64,000 nucleotides of DNA from assembly GCA_963646285.1 (NCBI GenBank), contig CAVIWF010000003.1, forward strand, positions 33,040-97,039, written 5' to 3'. The position numbers and the translations under genes were made by a program. Below, in pieces: positions 51,865 to 60,206 of this stretch; positions within the stretch are counted from its first letter, which is position 1; each line of letters begins with the position of its first letter. Source of the stretch: CAKUFA01 sp963646285. GTDB taxonomy: Bacteria > Bacillota > Clostridia > Christensenellales > Aristaeellaceae. The notes under the pieces are model-generated. The model made no database searches. It was not told the DNA's origin and worked only from the letters and a program-made list of their open reading frames with translations.

Positions 51865-52701
51865 TTACCTTTCCCTGCCTTGGGAGAAGTTTTTCGGGTA
51901 CACTCCCAGCAGGCGAAGCTCCTCCGTTGCAGGCCGTGCCTCGTCCATGGCGGTCTTCAAATGGGCAGGATCCATGGGGCCTTCAAAATCAGCAGAGAAG
52001 AAATAAGCAAAGGTAGTATCCGGCAAGGGGCGGCTTTCAATGCGGGACATATTCAGGCCGCTGTCCGCAAAGGAGGAAAGCACCTTCACCAGAGAGCCTA
52101 CTTCATTCTTTACCGTAAACACCACCGTTGCCTTGCAGGGGGCTGCCAAAGGTTCGGCATCCCGGCTAAGGATGAAGAACCGGGTGGTATTGCAGGAGCT
52201 TGTCTGAATATCCCGGCAGAGAATGTCCAGCCCATAGGCAGCCGCCGCTTCCTCGCTGGCGATGGCCGCCCAGGAGGGATCTCCTTTCGCTGCCACATCC
52301 CGGGCGCTGATGGCCGTATTGGCCGAAGGGAGCAGCTGCACCCCTTTCAGCTTGGACAAAAATGCATCACATTGGGCAATGGCCTGAGGATGGGAGGAGA
52401 TTTGCCGCACATCTACCATGGTTGCGCCGGGCACCCCCAGCAGCTGATGGCGCACGGTTTTTGTCCGCTCCGCCACAATGTGCAGGGGAAGCTTTTCCAG
52501 CAGGGCATAAGTAGGCAGCACAATGCCAGCAAAGGAGTTTTCCACCGGCAGCAGGGCATAATCCGTCTTTCCTTCAATCACAGCCTGCGCCGCCTCCGGA
52601 AAGGTGGGATAGCCTTGACAGATGCCTTCCGGGAAGGCTTCCTGCGCCGCCGCACAGGAGAAGCTGCCGGGCACCCCGGGATAAGCGATTACCGGACGCA
52701 T
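51865..52701 (-). CDS. pheA: Prephenate dehydratase
   Basis: A 278-residue enzyme turning prephenate into phenylpyruvate. The catalytic domain has YPGVPGSFSCAAA, LLPVENSFAG, and TRF at 173-175 (catalytic threonine). An ACT domain follows (about 190-272) with GSLVKVLSSFADSGLN and ESRP at 222-225, the phenylalanine-binding feedback site. The ATG at 52701 is eight bases after AAGGAG and overlaps the aroC end by 13 bases. No chorismate mutase domain is fused. Confidence 0.93.
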   Translation of the reverse strand: MRPVIAYPGVPGSFSCAAAQEAFPEGICQGYPTFPEAAQAVIEGKTDYALLPVENSFAGIVLPTYALLEKLPLHIVAERTKTVRHQLLGVPGATMVDVRQISSHPQAIAQCDAFLSKLKGVQLLPSANTAISARDVAAKGDPSWAAIASEEAAAAYGLDILCRDIQTSSCNTTRFFILSRDAEPLAAPCKATVVFTVKNEVGSLVKVLSSFADSGLNMSRIESRPLPDTTFAYFFSADFEGPMDPAHLKTAMDEARPATEELRLLGVYPKNFSQGRER

Positions 52702-53777
52702 GCGGCACGCTCCTTCCACAGCTCCATCAAGCCAATGGCGGTCATGGCCTCCACAACCGGAACAGCCCGGGGAAGAATGCAGGGGTCGTGTCTGCCTTTT
52801 ATGGCCATGGTGGCATTTTCTTGTTTCTGCAAAGAGACCGTTTCCTGCTCCCTGGCAATGGACGGGGTGGCACGGATGCAGCACCGGAAGATCAGGGGCA
52901 TGCCATCCGTAATGCCCCCAAGGATGCCGCCGCAGTGATCCGTCATTGTGGCAACCTTGCCATTTTCCATGCGGAAGCTGTCATTAGCTTGACTGCCCCG
53001 CAGGGCAGCAAAGCCGAATCCTTCGCCGAAAGAAACCCCCTTCACCGCCGGAACGGCAAACATCAGGTGGGCAAGGATGCTTTCCGCACTGTCGAAGAAG
53101 GGAGCGCCCAAGCCGGCAGGAACGCCCCGCACCATGCACTCAATCACACCGCCTACCGAATCCCCATCTGCCTTGGCAGCCAGTACTGCCTCTTCCATGG
53201 CTTGATCCAAGCCCTCTGTCAGCACCGGCAGGGTCATGGCGTGGAGCTTTTCAAAATCTGCATGGGGATGGTCAAGAAAGCTTCCGTCCTTCAAGTTTTC
53301 CAGCTGCTGAATGTGCGTGCCAATGGTTACCCCCTGTGCCTGCAGATACTGCCTGCACAAGGTGCCTGCCAGCACAATGGGGGCCGTCAGCCGACCGCTG
53401 AAATGGCCGCCCCCACGCCAGTCTTCAAAGCCGTAATACCGCACATGCCCCGTGTAATCTGCATGGCCCGGGCGGACAAGATCCACCCCTTGGCCATAGT
53501 CTCGTGAGTGCATGTTGGTGTTGCGGATGATTGCACAAATGGGCTGCCCCGTTGTATGCCCATCCATGATGCCGCTGAGGAACTCCGGCTGATCCGGTTC
53601 CTTGCGGGGGGTGGTCATGCTGCTTGAACCAGGCGCACGGCGAGCCATTTCCGCCGCCAGATGTGCCATATCCACCTTCATGCCAGCCGGAAAACCATCC
53701 ATGGTTATGCCGATTGCCTCTCCGTGGGATTGACCGAAGAGGGACAAATGCAGATGTTGGCCAAAGCAGCTGCTCAC
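52689..53777 (-). CDS. aroC: Chorismate synthase
   Basis: A 362-residue FMN-dependent enzyme. Signatures are FGQSHGEAIGITMDGFPAG at the start, RPGHADYTG, the DWRGGGHFSGRLTAP loop, and GRHDPCILPRAVPVVEAM near the end. The start is GTG nine bases after GGGAGG, overlapping the aroA stop by four bases (GTGA). Confidence 0.96.
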   Translation of the reverse strand: MSSCFGQHLHLSLFGQSHGEAIGITMDGFPAGMKVDMAHLAAEMARRAPGSSSMTTPRKEPDQPEFLSGIMDGHTTGQPICAIIRNTNMHSRDYGQGVDLVRPGHADYTGHVRYYGFEDWRGGGHFSGRLTAPIVLAGTLCRQYLQAQGVTIGTHIQQLENLKDGSFLDHPHADFEKLHAMTLPVLTEGLDQAMEEAVLAAKADGDSVGGVIECMVRGVPAGLGAPFFDSAESILAHLMFAVPAVKGVSFGEGFGFAALRGSQANDSFRMENGKVATMTDHCGGILGGITDGMPLIFRCCIRATPSIAREQETVSLQKQENATMAIKGRHDPCILPRAVPVVEAMTAIGLMELWKERAACVR

Positions 53778-55045
53778 TGGATTTTTCCTCCCAAGGCGGT
53801 GATCACATGCAGGAATTCAGGCCAGGACTTGTTCACCGACTCAGCGCCGTCAAGGGTCACAGGCTCTTCGCACTCCAGTGCCGCCATAACCGTCAGCATC
53901 ACCATGCGGTGATCTTCCCTGGCATCCACATTGACGCCGCCGTGAAGCTTCGGCACACCTTCCAGCACCAGATCATCCCCGGCAACCTGGGCATTGCCCC
54001 CCAGCTGCTGGAGGATCATCTGTGTGGTCGCCAGGCGGTCGCATTCCTTCAGCCGCAGCCGTCCACAGCCCTTCAGTCGGCTTTTCCCGGGCATCAATTG
54101 GCAAACCAGCGCCAGCATGGGAGCAATGTCCGGGCAGCCACTCATATCCAGTTCAGCCCCGTGACAGGCAGGCTTCACAACCCGAATGCAGCCATCCTTT
54201 TCCTCAACTTCCGCCCCCAGTGCCCGCAGGTGTTCCAGCACTACCCGGTCGCCCTGAATGCTGTCTGCCGACAGGCCGTCTACCGCCACATCCTGCCCCA
54301 GTGCCGCTCCACACAAAAGCACTGCTGCCTGAGAATAGTCCCCGGTCAGGGTACCGTCCTCGGTGCAGTAGCGCTGTTTTCCGGCAATGGTCCAGGTATA
54401 GGGAGATGTCTCATGCACCTGAATGCCGCTGTCCGCCAAGGCACGCAGGGTCATTTGAATGTAGCCTGCCGATTCCACCGGCGGCTTGACCGTCAGGGTG
54501 GATTCCCCATCCAGCAGGGGCAAAGCAAACAGCAGGCCGGACACAAACTGGCTGGATACATTTCCCGGCAGTACGTATGCACCGGGCTGAAGCTTTCCGG
54601 TTACATGGAGTTCTGCCGCACCGTCAGCACCGATGCCCATGCGCCAGCCTGTGCCCTGGGGCACGAACAGATCCCGATACACATCCATGGGACGCTGTCC
54701 CAGCCGTCCATGCATGCGGAAGATGCCGCCGCCGCACTTGGCCATGGCAATCGGCACAAAAAAACGCAGCGTAGAGCCGCTTTCTCCGCAATCCATCACA
54801 GGGCAGATTCGCTTTTTTCCTTCCGTGCCGTGAATGGTCAGGGTCTCCCCTTCCAGAGACAGCACCGCTCCCAGCGCCTTCAAGCAAGCCCAGGTAGCCG
54901 CCATATCCTCAGACTCCATGAAGCCGTGCAGCTTGGTGCATCCCTCTGCCAAACCGGCGCAAATCATCCGCCGATGGGCCTCCGACTTGGAAGCGGGTGC
55001 GTGGGCTGTGCCGTGAAGTTTGGAGGGTTGAATCTCAATTTTCAT
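53774..55045 (-). CDS. aroA: EPSP synthase (3-phosphoshikimate 1-carboxyvinyltransferase)
   Basis: A 423-residue EPSP synthase. The phosphoenolpyruvate/shikimate loop ASKSEAHRR (19-26) differs from the SKSVSNR of E. coli-type enzymes. Also seen are DCGESGSTLRFF, the SSQFVSGLLFALP strand and RLKECDRLA. The ATG at 55045 has AAAGGCGG about 11 bases upstream; an upstream in-frame ATG has no site. It heads the coupled aroA-aroC-pheA operon that leads from shikimate 3-phosphate to phenylpyruvate. Confidence 0.94.
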   Translation of the reverse strand: MKIEIQPSKLHGTAHAPASKSEAHRRMICAGLAEGCTKLHGFMESEDMAATWACLKALGAVLSLEGETLTIHGTEGKKRICPVMDCGESGSTLRFFVPIAMAKCGGGIFRMHGRLGQRPMDVYRDLFVPQGTGWRMGIGADGAAELHVTGKLQPGAYVLPGNVSSQFVSGLLFALPLLDGESTLTVKPPVESAGYIQMTLRALADSGIQVHETSPYTWTIAGKQRYCTEDGTLTGDYSQAAVLLCGAALGQDVAVDGLSADSIQGDRVVLEHLRALGAEVEEKDGCIRVVKPACHGAELDMSGCPDIAPMLALVCQLMPGKSRLKGCGRLRLKECDRLATTQMILQQLGGNAQVAGDDLVLEGVPKLHGGVNVDAREDHRMVMLTVMAALECEEPVTLDGAESVNKSWPEFLHVITALGGKIQ

Positions 55046-55122
55046 GAACTGTATATCCGCCTTTCGGTCAAATTCCATATGTATATATCAGCAAGGCGTC
55101 TTTGCCTGCTGATTTCACGGGT

Positions 55123-55151
55123 ATCATATCATAGTGTCCAGTCAATGTCAC
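55123..55151 (-). promoter_or_regulatory. Promoter of the aroA operon
   Basis: On the minus strand, GTGACA (55146-55151), a 17-base spacer and TATGAT (55123-55128). An imperfect CAGCA..TGCTG stem (about 55088-55112) lies in the leader; it shows no T-box or leader peptide. Confidence 0.55.
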
Positions 55152-55192
55152 GTTCTCCTTTTGTTCTTTTTTCGTACTTGCCAAAGGAGACC

Positions 55193-55221
55193 TTTACGCC
55201 CGATGCTCATTTTGTTACAAT
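55193..55221 (+). promoter_or_regulatory. Promoter of the DUF5058 operon
   Basis: TTTACG (55193-55198), a 17-base spacer and TACAAT (55216-55221), 34 bases before the first ATG. Confidence 0.6.
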
Positions 55222-55254
55222 GTGGTTATTCATTGATAAGGAGGTCTTACTGCC

Positions 55255-55980
55255 ATGCCGACTTTTGATGTCAACAGCGGTTTTCTTTATGGCGTAACGA
55301 CGGTCATCATCCTTTTCGTCATTGCACAGTCCGTTTTCTTCCTTGTGCGTGCCACCCGTCGTGCCAAGCAGCTTGGCATCAGTGGAACCACCATTCGTTC
55401 CACCATTCTTTCCAGCGCCATTTTCACGGTGGCGCCGGCCATTGCCATTCTGATGGGGGTCATCACCCTGTCCAAGATGCTGGGGCTTCCCTGGCCCTGG
55501 CTGCGGCTGAGCATTCTGGGCGCATTGACCTATGAATTGCCTGCCGCCACCACCACTGCTGCCGCCATGGGTGTCAGCACCTCCACCACCATTACCGACC
55601 CCCACGCCTTCACCGCCATTGCCTGGGTCATGACCCTTGGCATTATCCCCGGCATCTTCCTGATTCTCTTCGGGCTGAAGAAGCTGGAAGGCGGGCTGCA
55701 CAACATTACCGGCAAGGATCAAAAGTGGGGCAAGCTGTTCATGGACAGCATGTTCCTGGGCATGATTTCCGCCTTCCTGGGGTTGATTTTCGCCGATGTG
55801 CGTGAAGGCCTGCCCGGATACATTCCGCTGGTGGTTGCGCTGATTTCCGCCCTGCTGATGGGCTTGTGCGGGCTTGCCATCAAGGTGTTCAAGGCCAAGT
55901 GGCTGGAACAGTATGCTCTGCCCCTGTGCATGCTGGGCGCTATGGCTGCATCCATTCCCGTAACGGCCCTGATGAAGTGA
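55255..55980 (+). CDS. DUF5058 family membrane protein
   Basis: A 241-residue membrane protein with about six or seven hydrophobic segments. DUF5058-like parts are FLVRATRRAKQLGISGTTIRS near 30-50 and GALTYELPAATTTAAAMGVS near 88-107, a Thr/Ala-rich run in a membrane segment. AAGGAGGT precedes the ATG. A second membrane protein gene follows 13 bases later, and an M20 peptidase gene after that. The family has no assigned function; the pair looks like a two-subunit transporter. Confidence 0.8.
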   Translation: MPTFDVNSGFLYGVTTVIILFVIAQSVFFLVRATRRAKQLGISGTTIRSTILSSAIFTVAPAIAILMGVITLSKMLGLPWPWLRLSILGALTYELPAATTTAAAMGVSTSTTITDPHAFTAIAWVMTLGIIPGIFLILFGLKKLEGGLHNITGKDQKWGKLFMDSMFLGMISAFLGLIFADVREGLPGYIPLVVALISALLMGLCGLAIKVFKAKWLEQYALPLCMLGAMAASIPVTALMK

Positions 55981-55993
55981 GGAGGATTCAAGC

Positions 55994-56647
55994 ATGAGAA
56001 GCTATAAAGATTCGGTACACTTCTACGGCCGCATTTGGGTGGCCACAGCCATTTTCCTGATGATCATGGCACCGGCTGCCATCTGCATCTACTACGATGC
56101 CTGGCCGGAGCTGAAATACGTACTGACCGGTCTATTGGGCGTTGCACCCATTTTCTGGACCACCGCCATCATCGAGGTGCTGACCTATGCCCCCATGCTG
56201 GGCACCGGCGGCACCTACCTGGGCTTCATCACCGGCAACCTGTCCAGCCTGAAGGTTCCCTGTGCACTGAACGCCATGCAGGCTGCCAAGGTGGAAGCCT
56301 CCAGCGAGGAAGGGGAAGTGATCTCCACCATTGCCGTTGCCACCTCCGCCATTGTAACCACCGTCGTCATTGCCTTGGGCGTGCTGCTGCTGGGCTACCT
56401 GCAGCCCCTGCTGGAATCCGAAACTCTGGCTCCCGCCTTTGACAATATTCTGCCTGCCCTGTTCGGTGCCCTGGCCGTGGTGTACGTGAGCAAAAACTGG
56501 AAAATTGCCATTACGCCTCTGGTGTTCATGGTGGTGCTGTTCCTTGCCGTGCCCTCTCTGGCCAGTGCCGTAGGCGTGCTTGTGCCGGTAGGTGCGCTGA
56601 TTGCCATTGGGGCCAGCCGCATCCTGTACAAGAAGGGGCTCGTTTAA
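55994..56647 (+). CDS. Partner membrane protein of DUF5058
   Basis: A 217-residue membrane protein with about six hydrophobic segments. It contains LTYAPMLGTGGTYLGFITGNLS (about 67-88), a Gly/Thr-rich stretch that mirrors the Thr-rich run of the upstream protein, and KVPCALNAMQAAKVEASSEEGE, a conserved-looking cytoplasmic loop. GAGGA precedes the ATG. It is almost certainly co-made with the DUF5058 protein and may form a heteromer with it. Confidence 0.72.
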   Translation: MRSYKDSVHFYGRIWVATAIFLMIMAPAAICIYYDAWPELKYVLTGLLGVAPIFWTTAIIEVLTYAPMLGTGGTYLGFITGNLSSLKVPCALNAMQAAKVEASSEEGEVISTIAVATSAIVTTVVIALGVLLLGYLQPLLESETLAPAFDNILPALFGALAVVYVSKNWKIAITPLVFMVVLFLAVPSLASAVGVLVPVGALIAIGASRILYKKGLV

Positions 56648-56710
56648 TCTGGTAGCAAGGGAATGTTCATCGTCCCTAAAACAACGTTATCAAAGAAAGG
56701 AAGTCATTCC

Positions 56711-58144
56711 ATGATTGGTTGGATCATTCTGGCATTGCTGATCCTTTTTGTGGCAGTGCTGATGGTTCGCACAGCCGCTTTCAAGCCCAAGGAAGAGCCT
56801 GCCGTTCCCGTTACGGACGAAAAAATCGACGAAGCGAAAACCGTGTCCAATATGCAGGCGCTGATCCGGTGCCGCACCGTATCCTATACGGACAAATCCA
56901 AGGAAGACAACAGCGAATTCGACAAGCTGGAAAAGCTGCTGCCCACCCTGTTCCCCCATGTATTTGCCACGTGCACCTTTGTGAAGCCCGGCCCCCGCAG
57001 CCTGCTGTTTCATTGGAAGGGCAAATCCGATGCCAAGCCCGGCGTGCTGATGGCACACTATGACGTTGTGCCTGTGGATCAGGCCAGCTGGTCCAAGCCT
57101 GCCTTTGATGCCGTGCTGGAAGACGGCGTTCTGTGGGGACGTGGCACGCTGGATACCAAGGGCACCTTCCTGGGCGTGCTCCAATCTGCGGATACGCTGA
57201 TTGAGCAGGGCTTCACCCCTGCCAACGACCTGTATCTTGCCTTTGCAGGAGACGAGGAAATTGCAGGCACCGGCGCACCCACCATTGTAAAGTGGCTGTC
57301 CGAGCATCACATCGAGCCTGCTTTCGTGCTGGATGAAGGCGGCGCCGTGGTGCAGAACGTGTTCCCCGGCGTTGCCCAGAGCTGCGCCGTGGTGGGTACA
57401 GGCGAAAAGGGACAGGTGAACGTCCGCTTTACCGTTTCTTCCAACGGCGGTCATGCTTCCACGCCCCCTGCCCACAGCCCGGTGGGCATTCTGGCAAAGG
57501 CTGTTGCCCGGGTGGAGGATCATCCCTTCCCCTTCCATTTGTCCGCCCCTGCTGCAGAAATGTTTGATACCCTTGGCCGCCGCAGCACCTTCCTGTACCG
57601 CATGATTTTCGCCAACCTGTGGTGCTTCAAGCCTGTGCTGAACCTCCTGTGCAAGAAGAGCGGCGGCGAGCTGAACGCTCTGGTGCGCACCACCGTAGCC
57701 TTTACCCAGATGCAGGGCAGTGCCGCCAACAACGTGCTGCCCCCAGAAGCCTGGGTCGGTGCAAACCTGCGGCTGAACAGCAGTGAAAATGTAGACGCTG
57801 CCATGGCCTACCTGAAGAAAGTGATCCATGACGACCGGGTGAAGCTGGAGCCCGTGTATGCCTCCAATCCTTCCCGGGAATCCCGCACGGATGACGAGCC
57901 CTTCCAGCGGCTGAGCACCGCCATTCGCGGCACCTGGACAGACGCTGTTGTGACGCCCTACCTGATGATCGCCTGCTCCGACTCCCGGCACTATGGCGTG
58001 CTCAGCGACCATGTTTTCCGCTTCTCCGCCATGGCACTCAGCAAGGAAGAACGGGGCTTGATCCACGCCAATGATGAACGGGTTCCCGTGGCAACCCTGG
58101 TCAAGACCGTTGCCTTCTATCAGCGGCTGATCAAGATGTGCTGA
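56711..58144 (+). CDS. Membrane-anchored M20 family peptidase
   Basis: A 477-residue zinc peptidase of the M20/PM20D1 type. Residues 2-22 are one N-terminal membrane helix. The catalytic domain shows His116 and Asp118 (HYDVVPVD), Asp148 (GRGTLDTKG), Glu182-Glu183 (GDEEIAG), and a C-terminal His (HANDERVP). A dimerisation insert (about 240-360) is present. The ATG at 56711 follows AAAGGAAG; a longer frame lacks a site. It is third in the DUF5058 operon, 63 bases after the partner gene, so an acyl-amino acid or dipeptide may be the shared substrate. Confidence 0.88.
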   Translation: MIGWIILALLILFVAVLMVRTAAFKPKEEPAVPVTDEKIDEAKTVSNMQALIRCRTVSYTDKSKEDNSEFDKLEKLLPTLFPHVFATCTFVKPGPRSLLFHWKGKSDAKPGVLMAHYDVVPVDQASWSKPAFDAVLEDGVLWGRGTLDTKGTFLGVLQSADTLIEQGFTPANDLYLAFAGDEEIAGTGAPTIVKWLSEHHIEPAFVLDEGGAVVQNVFPGVAQSCAVVGTGEKGQVNVRFTVSSNGGHASTPPAHSPVGILAKAVARVEDHPFPFHLSAPAAEMFDTLGRRSTFLYRMIFANLWCFKPVLNLLCKKSGGELNALVRTTVAFTQMQGSAANNVLPPEAWVGANLRLNSSENVDAAMAYLKKVIHDDRVKLEPVYASNPSRESRTDDEPFQRLSTAIRGTWTDAVVTPYLMIACSDSRHYGVLSDHVFRFSAMALSKEERGLIHANDERVPVATLVKTVAFYQRLIKMC

Positions 58145-58170
58145 CTTCATCTTTTCATCCAAACGCAAAG

Positions 58171-58212
58171 GCGGCAGAGGAATCAATAACATTCCTCTGC
58201 CGCTCTTATTTT
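58171..58212 (+). terminator. Terminator between M20 peptidase and ZIP genes
   Basis: GCGGCAGAGGAAT (58171-58183) pairs perfectly with ATTCCTCTGCCGC (58191-58203), followed by TCTTATTTT. Confidence 0.88.
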
Positions 58213-58981
58213 ATCCCAGTGCCACATCCAGCACCATCATCAGCGCAAAACCCAAGGCTGCGCCTACTGTACCCAGGTTGGAATGGGCACCGCTTTGGCT
58301 TTCCGGAATCAGCTCCTCCACCACCACGTAAATCATGGCACCGGCTGCAAAGGAAAGGAGATAGGGCAGCACCGGTGTCAGCTGCTGTGCCAGCAGAATG
58401 GTCAGCACGGCACCGATGGGTTCCACAATGCCGGACAGTACCCCGTAGAGGAAGGCTTTCCCCTTGGACGTACCCTCTCCCCGAAGGGGCATGGAAATGA
58501 TCGCCCCTTCCGGGAAGTTTTGAATGGCAATGCCCAGGGCTAAAGCGAATGCCCCTGCCATGCTGATGTCTGCCTGCCCCGAGACAGCCCCTGCATAGGT
58601 AACGCCCACGGCCATGCCTTCCGGCAGATTGTGCAGCGTAACGGCAAACACCAGCATGGCTGTACGGGACAATTTGGAACGAACACCTTCCGGCGTATCG
58701 CTGTGGCGGTGCAGGTGAGGGATCACGCTGTCCAGCACCAGCAGGAAGGCAATGCCTGCCAGAAAGCCTGCCACTGCCGGAAACCAGGCAGGCAGAGCGC
58801 CGCCTTCCGACATATCAATGGCGGGAATCAGCAGCGACCACACCGAGGCGGCAATCATCACCCCGGAGGCGAAGCCCAGCAGCAGCTTCTCCACCCGGTC
58901 TGGTATGTTGCCCCGCAGGAAAAAGACCATGGCTGCCCCTAAGGTTGTACCCAGGAAAGGAAGAGAAAGAATCTGTACCAT
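58211..58981 (-). CDS. ZIP family divalent metal transporter
   Basis: A 256-residue ZIP permease with about eight membrane helices. The metal-transport helices hold HNLPEG (117-122) and QNFPEG (154-159), the paired signature of bacterial ZIP importers, and VEELIPES follows near 225. A His-rich loop (PHLHRH, 89-93) lies in the cytosolic variable loop. CAGGAGGTG precedes the ATG at 58981. The upstream region has a consensus promoter and two palindromes. Zinc, iron or manganese are all possible. Confidence 0.9.
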   Translation of the reverse strand: MVQILSLPFLGTTLGAAMVFFLRGNIPDRVEKLLLGFASGVMIAASVWSLLIPAIDMSEGGALPAWFPAVAGFLAGIAFLLVLDSVIPHLHRHSDTPEGVRSKLSRTAMLVFAVTLHNLPEGMAVGVTYAGAVSGQADISMAGAFALALGIAIQNFPEGAIISMPLRGEGTSKGKAFLYGVLSGIVEPIGAVLTILLAQQLTPVLPYLLSFAAGAMIYVVVEELIPESQSGAHSNLGTVGAALGFALMMVLDVALG

Positions 58982-59009
58982 ACGCACCTCCTGTTGCATC
59001 GAATCAAAT

Positions 59010-59059
59010 GGTTAAGCGTAACTAACCGCATTGTGAGGAAATCGCCGTCGATTACGGCG
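59010..59059 (-). promoter_or_regulatory. Two palindromes in the ZIP leader
   Basis: GGTTA..TAACC (59010-59027) and CGCCGT..ACGGCG (59043-59059). The second begins at about the predicted transcript start. Either could be a metal-dependent repressor site or RNA stem; neither matches a known box that I can name. Confidence 0.45.
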
Positions 59060-59069
59060 GCTTAGGATG

Positions 59070-59098
59070 ATTATACGTGCTTCCGGCAGTGCTGTCAA
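59070..59098 (-). promoter_or_regulatory. Perfect consensus promoter of the ZIP transporter gene
   Basis: On the minus strand, TTGACA (59093-59098), a 17-base spacer and TATAAT (59070-59075). So strong a promoter for a metal importer suggests control by repression. Confidence 0.8.
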
Positions 59099-59114
59099 CG
59101 CAGATCTGGTGTTT

Positions 59115-60194
59115 TCAGGGCGCAACAACCGCTGCCTGCTGCTGGGCAGCAAGGCAAAGCTCTGCCGCTTGGAAGGCATGCTCCTGGGTCATGGCATGTT
59201 CCGTGCGGTTCAGGCAGTCCAGAATCAGCTGACCAAAGAAGGGAAAACCAACCGTATCCGTGGCGTTGAAATATTGTTCTCCCCGGTCATTGACCAGAAA
59301 AAGATGATTGCCGCCCTTTTGCCCGGAAGCCACATTCACATACTTCCGCAGTTCGATGGTTCCCCTGGTGCCCATGATGAACATCCGACCGTCTCCCCAG
59401 GTGCTCAAGCCCTTGGGGGTAAACCAGTCCACACGAAAATACCCGGATGCACCGCTCGATGCATTCAGGGTCACATCCCCAAAGTCGTCCAGCTCCGGAT
59501 AGTCCGGGTGGGCATAGTTGCCGATGCGGCTGCCTGCCACCTGTGCACGGTCATCCCCGATATAGTACAGGAACTGTTCAATTTGGTGGCTGCCAATATC
59601 GCACAGAATTCCCCCGTATTGTTCCCGCCGGAAAAACCAGTCCGGGCGACTTGCCGCATTCAGGGTATGGGGGCCAAAGCCTTCCATGTGGATCACCCGG
59701 CCAATTTCCCCCTGATCGATCATGTAGCCTGCCAGCACCGCCGCCTCCACATGGAGCCGCTCGCTGAAGTAAACCATGTACTTTCGTCCCGTACGATGGC
59801 AGGCCTCCCGAGCCTGTGCCAGCTGCTCCAAAGTGGTAAAGGGTCCCTTGTCCGTAAAGTAGTCCTTCCCTGCCGCCATGACCCGCAGCCCCAGGCTGCA
59901 CCGCTGACTGGTGATAGCCGCAGCGCATACCAGCTGCACGTCCTTGTCCTGCAAAATCTCCTCTTCACAGGCCGCCGGAACAGCCTGAGGAAACCGCTTG
60001 AGGAAGGCTGCCACCTTGTTGGCATCAGGGTCATACACCTGCTTGATGGTTGCTCCCGCATCCAGCAGGGCACGGGTCATGCCGTCAATATGCCCGTGCT
60101 CCAGATACATCACGGAGAAAACAAACTCCCCCGGCTTCACCACCGGGGTGGGCCGTCCGTGGGGCGCATACTGCATGCAATCACCAGCACTCAT
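59115..60194 (-). CDS. Gfo/Idh/MocA family NAD(P)-dependent oxidoreductase
   Basis: A 359-residue oxidoreductase. It has a Rossmann half with HGHIDGM in place of the usual GxGxxG, then TDKGPFTT (the family EKP position) and the C-terminal sheet with GGILCDIGSHQIEQFLYYIG, where the His is the catalytic residue. Such enzymes oxidise or reduce sugars and inositols. AAGGAGGG precedes the ATG. It lies 12 bases after the GH31 gene, so the two probably act on the same sugar. Confidence 0.85.
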   Translation of the reverse strand: MSAGDCMQYAPHGRPTPVVKPGEFVFSVMYLEHGHIDGMTRALLDAGATIKQVYDPDANKVAAFLKRFPQAVPAACEEEILQDKDVQLVCAAAITSQRCSLGLRVMAAGKDYFTDKGPFTTLEQLAQAREACHRTGRKYMVYFSERLHVEAAVLAGYMIDQGEIGRVIHMEGFGPHTLNAASRPDWFFRREQYGGILCDIGSHQIEQFLYYIGDDRAQVAGSRIGNYAHPDYPELDDFGDVTLNASSGASGYFRVDWFTPKGLSTWGDGRMFIMGTRGTIELRKYVNVASGQKGGNHLFLVNDRGEQYFNATDTVGFPFFGQLILDCLNRTEHAMTQEHAFQAAELCLAAQQQAAVVAP

Positions 60195-60206
60195 GTGGAT
60201 CCCTCC

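Noticed and set aside
55088..55112. T-box, attenuator or leader peptide before aroA
   Set aside because: Only an imperfect short stem is present; there is no specifier loop, Phe/Tyr-rich peptide or terminator.
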